Source: Flavobacterium sp. LC2016-13 (GTDB lineage: Bacteria; Bacteroidota; Bacteroidia; Flavobacteriales; Flavobacteriaceae). From it: a DNA stretch of 64,000 bases. Shown in pieces: positions 48,453 to 56,167 of this stretch. The position numbers and the translations under genes are program-made. The stretch is taken from positions 372,001 to 436,000 of the forward strand of contig NZ_WMDQ01000002.1 of assembly GCF_009707955.1 (NCBI RefSeq). Reading direction: 5' to 3'. Under the pieces are notes generated by a model that was given only the letters and a program-made list of their open reading frames with translations, searched no databases and had not been told where the DNA came from. How positions within the stretch are numbered: the first letter of the stretch is position 1; each line of letters begins with the position of its first letter.

Positions 48453-49343
48453 TACTTTTTCTTTTTGTCGGATATTCATTAAAACTACAGCAAACAAGAT
48501 AAGAACAACACCAATCCATTGCAGAAAAATTACCGGTTCTTTTAGCCAAATATAGGCTACAATTATAGAAACAGGAATTTCAACCGAAGCAATAATAGCG
48601 CCCAAACCCATTCCGGTTAAAGGCATTCCTCTGGTAAAAAGCAAAGGCGGAAGAATTGTTCCGAATAAAGAAAGTAAAATGCCCCAGCGCATAAATATTC
48701 CAAACGAAAAATTAGCATTTATAGAAGAATGAAAAATCAAGGCAACAACAATAAATCCGCCCAAAATCATAAAAAGACTTCTTTTTAAAGGAGGAGAATT
48801 TAACTCAATATTGTTAGAAGAATACATGGTTGCCGTATACGAAAGCGCTGCCAAAAGTCCCCAGAAAAAACCTTTCCAGTTTATACTAACAGATTCCTTC
48901 AATAAATTTGTGGCTAATATTGTTCCGCCAAGAATAATAAAAACAGAAATAATTTTACGTAGTCCCGGCATCTTTTTATAAAGAATCATTTCTGCAATTA
49001 CACCCATCCAAACGGTTTGCATCAACAACACAATCGCAACACTTACTGGTACATATTGAACAGACAAGTAATAAAAAGTACTCGTTAATCCTAATGAAGT
49101 TCCGGCAACAATTAATTTCAAAACGCTTTTAAATTCAGATACTTTAGGTTTTGTTTCCTGTTTTCTTTTCTTGAATAAACTTAAAAGTAAAAGTCCGATA
49201 AAACCCATAATGTATTGTGATATCGTAACTTCTGCCGTAGAAAATCCTTCCTGATAAGCAATCTTCACAAAGGTTGCCAGCATTCCGTAACTCGAAGCGC
49301 CAAGAGCAATAAAAAGACTTCCTTTGAGTATATTATTTTTCAT
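48450..49343 (-). CDS. EamA/DMT-family transporter
   Basis: 297 residues from the ATG at 49343 (MKNNILKGS); a TTG ten codons upstream would overlap the next gene and is not favoured. Ten membrane helices in two EamA repeats (ALGASSYGMLATF in the first). Drug/metabolite transporter superfamily, probably an exporter of small metabolites. Only 10 bases after the azoreductase gene, so they form an operon. Confidence 0.93.
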   Translation of the reverse strand: MKNNILKGSLFIALGASSYGMLATFVKIAYQEGFSTAEVTISQYIMGFIGLLLLSLFKKRKQETKPKVSEFKSVLKLIVAGTSLGLTSTFYYLSVQYVPVSVAIVLLMQTVWMGVIAEMILYKKMPGLRKIISVFIILGGTILATNLLKESVSINWKGFFWGLLAALSYTATMYSSNNIELNSPPLKRSLFMILGGFIVVALIFHSSINANFSFGIFMRWGILLSLFGTILPPLLFTRGMPLTGMGLGAIIASVEIPVSIIVAYIWLKEPVIFLQWIGVVLILFAVVLMNIRQKEKV

Positions 49344-49353
49344 TGATAAATCT

Positions 49354-49995
49354 TTAAGCCAACTCTTTCTCAATAAGAGATTTTACATTTTGATGTGAGT
49401 TTTGAATCGTTTGTTTTAATATTTCCGGATCAAATGATGTTCCGTCAATGGCAACAACATGAATATTATGAACGCCCATAATATTAAAAACCGTTTTTAA
49501 ATAATCACTCTGAAAATTCATATGTTCATTATATTCTCCTTTTCCGTATCCTTCTGCACCTCTTGAAAGTAAAACAAACAACGTTTTGTTCTCTAATAAA
49601 CCAATATAGGGATTCTTTAAATTTTCCGGATTAAGTTTCCAGGTTTGGTTAACTCTCACAACCTGATCGATGTATGCTTTAAGCACACTCGGAATAGACC
49701 AATTATACATTGGAGTTCCCAAAACAATAATATCTGCCTGATGCAATTCTGAAATATAAATATCACTTATTTTTAAAGCCTCTTTTTCTTCCCCAGTTCT
49801 TTCAGTTTCAGGTTTAAAAGCTGCAGCAATCCAATTTTCGTTAATATGCGGCACATTCTCAGTTCCCAAATCCCTGAAAGTAATATGAGAATTATTATGG
49901 GTTGTTTTCCAGTGATTTACAAAAACTTCTGTAAGTTTTCGGCTGTGAGATCTAAGCGTTCTAGCGCTTGAATTAATGACTAATACTTTTTTCAT
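49354..49995 (-). CDS. FMN-dependent NADH:quinone oxidoreductase / azoreductase (AzoR-like)
   Basis: 213 residues from the ATG at 49995. Flavodoxin-like fold: VLVINSSARTLRSHSRKL binds FMN phosphate, GTPMYNWSIPSVLKAYIDQVVR is the family signature, and SRGAEGYG follows. Reduces quinones or azo compounds, often induced by electrophiles. Divergent from a MocR-type regulator that may control it. Confidence 0.9.
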   Translation of the reverse strand: MKKVLVINSSARTLRSHSRKLTEVFVNHWKTTHNNSHITFRDLGTENVPHINENWIAAAFKPETERTGEEKEALKISDIYISELHQADIIVLGTPMYNWSIPSVLKAYIDQVVRVNQTWKLNPENLKNPYIGLLENKTLFVLLSRGAEGYGKGEYNEHMNFQSDYLKTVFNIMGVHNIHVVAIDGTSFDPEILKQTIQNSHQNVKSLIEKELA

Positions 49996-50026
49996 TTCGA
50001 TAATTTTTTTCAAAATTATGCTTATT

Positions 50027-50048
50027 TTGGATTAACTTTGTATACCAA
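50027..50048. promoter_or_regulatory. possible operator and -7 box of the mocR-like gene
   Basis: A TTGG (50027-50030) to CCAA (50045-50048) dyad encloses TAACTTTG (50033-50040), a -7 element for the plus strand. TAATTTTG for the minus strand lies at 50011-50018. Neither box has a clear TTG partner. The placement fits autoregulation by a divergently encoded MocR protein. Confidence 0.35.
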
Positions 50049-50071
50049 TTTTTATAAAAACTACAGCCCAG

Positions 50072-51535
50072 ATGTTACCTTACAAATCCTTAATTCAGAT
50101 TGATAGAAATTCTTCGATAACGATTTACATTCAGGTATGTAATAATTTCATATCATTAATTACAAATGGTACGCTGCAGCCTTCAGATATATTACCGAGT
50201 TCCAGAATATTAGCAGAATTAATTGGCATTAACAGAAATACGGTAAAACTGGCTTACGAAGAATTAATTAGTCAGGGTTGGGCTGAATCTGTAGAACGAA
50301 AAGGTGTTTTTGTACTTTCTAAATTGCCTTCAATATCCAAAAATGTAATTCCAAAAAATAATACCAATAATAGCGAAGAAGAATCTTTTTTATGGACAAA
50401 TAATTTTAAAAAGACGATTCCGGGACCCAATTATCAAAATACCATTCTTACTATAGATGATGGTTTCCCTGATGTTCGTTTGGCGCCTGTAGATCAATTA
50501 ATGAGAGAATACAGAAGTCTTTCTAGAAAATTTTACGGAAAAAGCTTTCTGAAATACGGCAGTTCAAAAGGCTCGGAACATCTTCGTATTTCGATTTCAA
50601 ATTATCTTTCTAATACGAGAGGATTATTGGCTTCGCCTGAAAATATCCTAATTTCTAAAGGAAGCCAAATGGGAATTTATCTTACTTCAGAATTACTTTT
50701 AAATGAAGGTGATTTTATTGCTGTTGGAACTTCAAATTACAAATTTGCAGATGATACTTTTAAACATTCGGGAGCAAAATTAATTCGAATTCCTGTTGAT
50801 GAAAACGGAATGGATATCGATTATCTTGAAAATATACTGCAACAACAAACATTAAAAGCAATTTATGTAATTCCGCATCATCACTTTCCAACAACGGTAA
50901 CGCTGAGTATGGAGCGCAGATTAAAATTATTAAATCTGGCCAAAGAATACCGTTTTGCGATTATTGAAGACGATTATGATTTTGATTTTCATTATGAAAA
51001 CAAACCTTATGTGCCTTTGGCAAGTATTGATCACAATCACAATGTTATTTATATTGGTTCAATTTCAAAGACTTTTGCCCCGGCTTTAAGAATCGGGTTT
51101 ATGTCTGGACCTCCGGCATTTATCAACGCAGCAGCTTCATTAAGAGAATTCATAGATAAACAAGGTGATACATTGCTTGAAGATGCTTTTTCGTTATTGT
51201 TTAATAATGGAGAAATGGAAAGACATTTTCGTAAATCGCTAAAAATCTACAAACAACGCAGAAATTTGTTCTGTGAAATACTTCAATCGGATTTTAAAAA
51301 TGAAATTCAATTCGAAATTCCCGAAGGCGGACTTGCCGTTTGGTCTGTTTTTGACAAAAGCATCGACTTAATTAAGATGTCTGAAAACGCCCTGAAAAAT
51401 GGACTTTTTATCAATAATGGTCAATTTTATAAAAATGAATCTTTTGATATGAACGCGATGAGAATTGGTTTTGCATCATTAGAAGAAAAAGAAATGATAA
51501 AAGCATTCGAAATCCTCAAAAAGAGTTTTTACTAA
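50072..51535 (+). CDS. MocR-type regulator: GntR DNA-binding plus PLP aminotransferase-like domain
   Basis: 487 residues. N-terminal GntR winged helix (about 10-85: PSSRILAELIGINRNTVKLAY), a linker, then a class I aminotransferase-like domain (about 120-487) with SKGSQMGIYLTSELL, EDDYDFDF and the PLP-lysine segment GSISKTFAPALRIG. MocR proteins use PLP-dependent ligand binding to control nearby genes; some govern vitamin B6 or amino-sugar metabolism. Likely targets here are itself and the divergent azoreductase/transporter operon (inference). Confidence 0.94.
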   Translation: MLPYKSLIQIDRNSSITIYIQVCNNFISLITNGTLQPSDILPSSRILAELIGINRNTVKLAYEELISQGWAESVERKGVFVLSKLPSISKNVIPKNNTNNSEEESFLWTNNFKKTIPGPNYQNTILTIDDGFPDVRLAPVDQLMREYRSLSRKFYGKSFLKYGSSKGSEHLRISISNYLSNTRGLLASPENILISKGSQMGIYLTSELLLNEGDFIAVGTSNYKFADDTFKHSGAKLIRIPVDENGMDIDYLENILQQQTLKAIYVIPHHHFPTTVTLSMERRLKLLNLAKEYRFAIIEDDYDFDFHYENKPYVPLASIDHNHNVIYIGSISKTFAPALRIGFMSGPPAFINAAASLREFIDKQGDTLLEDAFSLLFNNGEMERHFRKSLKIYKQRRNLFCEILQSDFKNEIQFEIPEGGLAVWSVFDKSIDLIKMSENALKNGLFINNGQFYKNESFDMNAMRIGFASLEEKEMIKAFEILKKSFY

Positions 51536-51550
51536 GCGTATCAAGTATTT

Positions 51551-51713
51551 TTTTAACACATAGAAACATAGATTTAGAAAACTTTAAAAAAAAGCGTTTC
51601 ACTTTTAAATATTACCGCATAGTTTCTGATTGCGAAACTATGTGTAAAAATCTAGATTTTTTGAACTGATCTTAAAAGAAAGCGTAAAATCTATGTTTCT
51701 ATGTGTTTAAAAA
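51551..51713. repeat. nested inverted repeat AACACATAGAAACATAGATTT
   Basis: The outer arms at 51555-51575 and 51687-51707 are perfectly complementary over 21 nt. Inside is a second hairpin CATAGTTTC (51618-51626) / GAAACTATG (51634-51642). The inner and outer arms share the words CATAG and TTTC, so the element may have grown by duplication. Non-coding. Confidence 0.75.
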
Positions 51714-51775
51714 TAATAGGTATTAAAGTATTAAAATAAAATCTGGGCTAGTCTTTATTTTAAAATTGGCATATT

Positions 51776-51803
51776 TTGCATCCAGCTTGTTATTCTAATT
51801 TTG
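51776..51803 (+). promoter_or_regulatory. promoter of the marR-like gene
   Basis: TTG at 51776-51778, 17 bases, TAATTTTG at 51796-51803; the ATG lies at 51822. Confidence 0.65.
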
Positions 51804-51821
51804 CTGTAAAGAAAACAAGTT

Positions 51822-52271
51822 ATGAATGCAACTTCAACAAACAAATCAGTCTTGGTCGCTTTAAACAGAAGGACTTTGTTGAATATTATGTACACTCAAA
51901 ATTTGCTGTCAGAAAGTTTTACTGAGATTTTAAAACCTTATGATTTGTCTTCAGAACAATTTAATGTATTAAAGGTGTTAGAACATCAAAATGGAAAACC
52001 CCTTAATATGTGTGAAATTCGGGAAAGAATGATTTCCAAGACAAGCAATACAACTCGTTTGGTAGATAAATTACTGATAAAAGGTTTTGTTACAAGAGAA
52101 GTTTGCAGTAAAAACCGCAGAAAAATAGATGTATTTATAACAAAATCCGGATTAGCAATTATGAAAGATTTAAAACCGGAAATAGATTTATACGAAGAAA
52201 AACTTTCTCATAACCTGACTTTAAAGGAATTCGAAAACCTTAATTTTCTTTTGGAAAAATACTGTAACTAA
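51822..52271 (+). CDS. MarR-family transcriptional regulator
   Basis: 149 residues. Winged helix-turn-helix with LSSEQFNVLKVLEHQNGKPLN, RMISKTSNTTRLVDKL as recognition region and the basic wing VCSKNRRKIDVFIT. Acts as a dimeric repressor, often of redox or envelope-stress genes. It precedes an AhpD-like gene by 29 bases, its likely target. Confidence 0.93.
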   Translation: MNATSTNKSVLVALNRRTLLNIMYTQNLLSESFTEILKPYDLSSEQFNVLKVLEHQNGKPLNMCEIRERMISKTSNTTRLVDKLLIKGFVTREVCSKNRRKIDVFITKSGLAIMKDLKPEIDLYEEKLSHNLTLKEFENLNFLLEKYCN

Positions 52272-52300
52272 TTCAAATAATAATTATAAATCTATAAAAC

Positions 52301-52735
52301 ATGAAAACAAGAATTCATATTGATAAATTAGAACCAGCAGGATATAACGCTATTCTTGGACTTGAAAAATTTATTGAGAGCACACCTTTAACAAGAACTC
52401 ATAAAGAGTTAATTAAAATAAGAGCTTCACAAATAAATGGTTGTGCTTTTTGTATTGATATGCATACTAAAGAAGCTCGTAAAGCAGGAGAAACAGAACA
52501 GCGAATTTATGCTTTGAATGCATGGCGCGACACACCATTTTTTACAGAAGAAGAAAGAGCAATTCTAGCCTTAACGGAAGAAATTACTTTGATTAGCAAT
52601 CATGTAAAAGATGAAACGTATGAAGCGGCTGCGAAAGTTTTGGATGAAAAATATCTGGCACAAGTAATTTTAGCCATTATTACGATTAACGCCTGGAACA
52701 GAATTGGTATTTCAACGAATTTAATTCCGGCCTGA
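52301..52735 (+). CDS. carboxymuconolactone decarboxylase / AhpD-like protein
   Basis: 144 residues, all-helical AhpD fold. The redox motif C48-A-F-C51 with H55 (GCAFCIDMHTKEARKAGE) is that of AhpD-type alkylhydroperoxidases rather than true decarboxylases. Probably acts in peroxide detoxification under the MarR regulator upstream. Confidence 0.93.
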   Translation: MKTRIHIDKLEPAGYNAILGLEKFIESTPLTRTHKELIKIRASQINGCAFCIDMHTKEARKAGETEQRIYALNAWRDTPFFTEEERAILALTEEITLISNHVKDETYEAAAKVLDEKYLAQVILAIITINAWNRIGISTNLIPA

Positions 52736-52754
52736 TTTTCTTTAATTAGTGAAT

Positions 52755-52786
52755 AAAACCCTCAATAATTGAGGGTTTTGTTTTTT
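52755..52786. terminator. bidirectional intrinsic terminator
   Basis: AAAACCCTCAAT / ATTGAGGGTTTT with a one-base centre and a following T-rich tract, between convergent genes. Confidence 0.88.
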
Positions 52787-52796
52787 ACGTTATATT

Positions 52797-53855
52797 TTAT
52801 AAAGCTGTAGTATTAAAAAAAGAAATAATACGAGGATAAAAACTTTTAAACGTTGGATATATATTTCGGGAAGATTCATATTCTCCTAAAAGCGAAACTA
52901 AATCTTTTGTCCACAAAAAACCTTTTTTAGTTTGTTTTTGAATTTCTTCCTTCACAACTTCATCTTTGTTTTTGTGATCAATCATATATCGCACAACCGA
53001 AGTTCTTACTAGAGATTCATTTATAAGACTATGCCAGTCTTCGTAACCTTCGAGTTTCATATTATTTTTTTCTCTTTCCAATAAAATCTCGCCACTTGGT
53101 TTAAGCTGTGTTTCAATATTTTTATCGTCTAATAAATGATCGACAAAAGAATGATTAAACTCATGAATTAAATACGATAAATAAACCTCTTTTGGAAATA
53201 ATGCTTTTCCGCTTTCATCAAAAGTCCATGAACCCATAATGGCATAAACAAGTTTCTTTTTTCCAACAGGCTTTACGCTTGGGCCATAATTAGCACCGCC
53301 ATCACTAAGTCCGATTATTATTTTATATTCAACTTCCTGATCTCCATAATAATCCAAATACCATTGCTGATCGAATTCGCTGATAGATTGATCAAATTGA
53401 CTTGTCGCATCAGTGTATAATTTTTCGTGTGCCTTAAAGAATATTTCAAATTTAGACTTGAGATAAAAGTCATTTAATAATGCAACAAATTTTATGGCAT
53501 CTTCTTTATCCCATTTACCCGTTAATGAACTTTCAGATTCTTTTATAAAAGAAAATCGATTATTTACAAGCTCTAAATTTACGGCGAGAAACATCACTTT
53601 AGAAAAACCTATATTTTTAGTCTCAGCCAGTTCTTTTGCGTAATTTATCAAAGGATCGTTTTTATAAACATCAAAATAAGCATGAATATCAGCTACATAA
53701 TTCTTTGCTAATTTCATATTATATTCCGGATTTCCGGCAAGTCGAAATACAATACTCATTAATTCTACTCGTTTGTCGACTGTTGATTCAATTTTCTTTT
53801 TTGCCGAGACAAACGAACAAATAAATAGCAAACAAAATGCAAAAGTCAATTTCAT
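52797..53855 (-). CDS. exported putative zinc peptidase (DUF4932-like)
   Basis: 352 residues with a signal peptide (residues 3-18). The sequence H231-E-F-N-H235 is an HExxH zinc motif; a Glu in LINESLVRT (E280) is well placed as third ligand, a gluzincin pattern. The flanking features (GGANYGPS, LVYAIMGSW) fit the Bacteroidota DUF4932 family as I recall it. Peptidase activity is inferred, not shown. The gene stands alone. Confidence 0.78.
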   Translation of the reverse strand: MKLTFAFCLLFICSFVSAKKKIESTVDKRVELMSIVFRLAGNPEYNMKLAKNYVADIHAYFDVYKNDPLINYAKELAETKNIGFSKVMFLAVNLELVNNRFSFIKESESSLTGKWDKEDAIKFVALLNDFYLKSKFEIFFKAHEKLYTDATSQFDQSISEFDQQWYLDYYGDQEVEYKIIIGLSDGGANYGPSVKPVGKKKLVYAIMGSWTFDESGKALFPKEVYLSYLIHEFNHSFVDHLLDDKNIETQLKPSGEILLEREKNNMKLEGYEDWHSLINESLVRTSVVRYMIDHKNKDEVVKEEIQKQTKKGFLWTKDLVSLLGEYESSRNIYPTFKSFYPRIISFFNTTAL

Positions 53856-54014
53856 GGTGAATTTTTTAAAATGTGAATGTCAAAGTTAACCATTCAAACT
53901 TGGGATGTTTGATTGTAAATCACATATTTTGTATATTAGATAGCTAGTAATCAAATTTTATTTTATCAGGGAGTATTTTTTCCGATTAAAATCGAAATTA
54001 TAAAAGAATATCAA

Positions 54015-54782
54015 ATGCCTTGGAATCCTGAAATCTATAATAAATTTAAAAATATTCGCTATCAGCCTTTTTACGATTTAATTGATTTTATTAAACCGAT
54101 TAAAAACATGAAAGCAATTGATTTAGGTTGTGGTACCGGCGAACAAACGGCTATTTTGGCTGATAAATTTAAAGAAGCGAATTTTCTGGGTGTAGATTCA
54201 TCTCCAGAAATGCTGGAGAAATCAAAGTCTTTAGAAATGGATAATCTGCATTTCAAAAAAGCAACCACAGAAGAAACAATAGCTTCAGGAGAAAAGTGGG
54301 ATTTAATTTTTAGCAATGCCGCTTTGCAATGGTCAAATAATCATGAAATATTATTTCCTGAATTAATTGATTTGGTTAATCCACAAGGTCAATTTGCAGT
54401 ACAAATGCCTGTTCAGCCGGAAAACAAACTCAATAAAATCCTTTCAGAATTGGTTGATGAAGAACCTTTTAAATCTTATCTGAAAGATTATAAAAGAGAT
54501 TCGCCTGTTTTAAGTATTGATGAATATGCGCAAATACTTTTTGATGGCGGTCTTGAAGATATTCAGGTGTCACAAAAAGTATATCCAATCATTGCCAACG
54601 ATCACGAAACCCTTTATAATTTTATTTTAGGATCAGCTTTGATTCCGTATATCGAACGCTTAAAAGGAGATCAGCAAGAACTTTTCATTAAAACGTATAA
54701 AGAGAGAATTGCTGAAAATTTCCCTAAACTTCCGGCGATATATTCGTTTAAAAGGATTTTACTTTACGGAAAGAAAGCTTAA
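54015..54782 (+). CDS. SAM-dependent methyltransferase, trans-aconitate methyltransferase-like
   Basis: 255 residues. Class I Rossmann methyltransferase: SAM-binding AIDLGCGTGEQTA (residues 35-47), LGVDSSPEML as motif II and SNAALQW. The N-terminus WNPEIYNKF and overall length resemble the Tam family, which methylates trans-aconitate. Substrate not certain. Confidence 0.88.
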   Translation: MPWNPEIYNKFKNIRYQPFYDLIDFIKPIKNMKAIDLGCGTGEQTAILADKFKEANFLGVDSSPEMLEKSKSLEMDNLHFKKATTEETIASGEKWDLIFSNAALQWSNNHEILFPELIDLVNPQGQFAVQMPVQPENKLNKILSELVDEEPFKSYLKDYKRDSPVLSIDEYAQILFDGGLEDIQVSQKVYPIIANDHETLYNFILGSALIPYIERLKGDQQELFIKTYKERIAENFPKLPAIYSFKRILLYGKKA

Positions 54783-54812
54783 GATTTTATAAAATCCGCT
54801 GTGTATAAAAAC

Positions 54813-55934
54813 TTAGCGATCTTTGCGGTTAATTTTAGCCTTAGATGGTTTTTTCTTTTTCTTTCTAAGCCAGATTATAAATCCGGTAATAGGTAAACTT
54901 GCTGCAATTAAGCTTGCCAGAAAAGCAATAATTTTTCCGAAATATCCAAAAAGACGGCCTGTATGAAGATCATAATTCGTTGCTTCGATTACATCGGCAC
55001 TATTAAAATCATTGTATAATTTATAACGAAGCAATTGCCCTGTCGATGGGCTATAGAAAAATGTATTTTGTTTTCTGTACCAATTATAAGGATATAACAA
55101 TCTTAATCTTAGGTCGCCGTTCTTTTTTATAGATAGGGTAGAAGTAGTAGCGCCAGGATATTGCTGCATCGCCGTTTTGTAAATCCGGTCGTAGCGAACT
55201 GCTAAAGATTCTTTTAATTCAATTGGTTTTTCGTCAGCTTTTTTTCCGTCTGTAAGTTCAGAACCGGTTAAAAATGCTGCCGTATTTTTAACTTCTTTAA
55301 ATGCGAAAAATAAACCTGTAAGCGCAATGATAATTAATATAAAAGAAGCGTAGAACCCTAAAACATTATGCAAATCATAATTAATTCTTTTCGCAGTTCC
55401 GCTCCATTTAATCGTTAAGGCTTGTTTTAAAGATTTAATTTGTTTGGGAAACCAGATAATAATTCCCGTAATCAGCATCAATACAAAAATGACAACAGAC
55501 CAGCGCTGAATAAAACTTCCTGTTTCACCAAGAAGCAAATTCGTATGAAGTTTTCGCACCGTAACCAACCAATCCTGTTTTTCCTGATTGATTAATGTAC
55601 CGTCGTATGGATTAAAATAATAGATTTTCTTTTTTGTAGATAATTCAACTGAAGCATTAGGTACTTGCTCGTTTATGCGTATTGAAGCAATTTTTTGTTT
55701 GGGAACTTCTTTCTTGAAATTATTTATAATTTTTTCAAGTCCAACAAATGGTTTTTGCTGAATTGGGGTAAATAATTCATCCTGATTTGTAGCGTCTCTT
55801 ATTTCTTCTTCAAAAACATAAATACAACCTGTTATGCTAATAATAAAAACGATAATTCCTGTTGATAAACCTAGCCACAAATGAATTTGTCGTGCTGCAT
55901 TTTTGAGTTTTTTCTGGTTCAGTTTAAAATTCAT
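54813..55934 (-). CDS. PepSY-associated transmembrane protein
   Basis: 373 residues, four membrane helices (about 20-42, 145-165, 190-212, 335-355) and periplasmic PepSY-type regions between them. The start HLWLGLSTGIIVFIISITG is the family signature. Such proteins are commonly linked to siderophore receptors and may act as ferric-siderophore reductases. It is divergent from the TonB receptor at 56168, supporting an iron role. Confidence 0.9.
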   Translation of the reverse strand: MNFKLNQKKLKNAARQIHLWLGLSTGIIVFIISITGCIYVFEEEIRDATNQDELFTPIQQKPFVGLEKIINNFKKEVPKQKIASIRINEQVPNASVELSTKKKIYYFNPYDGTLINQEKQDWLVTVRKLHTNLLLGETGSFIQRWSVVIFVLMLITGIIIWFPKQIKSLKQALTIKWSGTAKRINYDLHNVLGFYASFILIIIALTGLFFAFKEVKNTAAFLTGSELTDGKKADEKPIELKESLAVRYDRIYKTAMQQYPGATTSTLSIKKNGDLRLRLLYPYNWYRKQNTFFYSPSTGQLLRYKLYNDFNSADVIEATNYDLHTGRLFGYFGKIIAFLASLIAASLPITGFIIWLRKKKKKPSKAKINRKDR

Positions 55935-55983
55935 TGCAATAATTATCGGTTATATTTCTATTAAAATTCCTGAATGCGACGGG

Positions 55984-56014
55984 CAAATATACTAGTATTT
56001 TAGAAAGAGTCCAA
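55984..56014 (-). promoter_or_regulatory. promoter of the PepSY gene
   Basis: On the minus strand: TTG (complement of 56012-56014), 20 bases, TATATTTG (complement of 55984-55991); start codon 50 bases later. Confidence 0.68.
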
Positions 56015-56121
56015 ATAATAAATTCCTCACGATTCCTTTATTTACAGGGTTTTGTAAGGTTATTTGTATCATTAATAGCTAAAATTTTTACTTCTTTTCG
56101 TTTTATAGATTAAAAAAAATA

Positions 56122-56150
56122 TTGTTCATTTGCGCTTTAATTTAGATTTG
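56122..56150 (+). promoter_or_regulatory. promoter of the TonB receptor gene
   Basis: TTG at 56122-56124, 18 bases, TAGATTTG at 56143-56150, 17 bases before the ATG at 56168. The short leader leaves little space for translation control. A Fur site was not recognised by eye. Confidence 0.68.
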
Positions 56151-56167
56151 GTTTAAATAATAATAAC

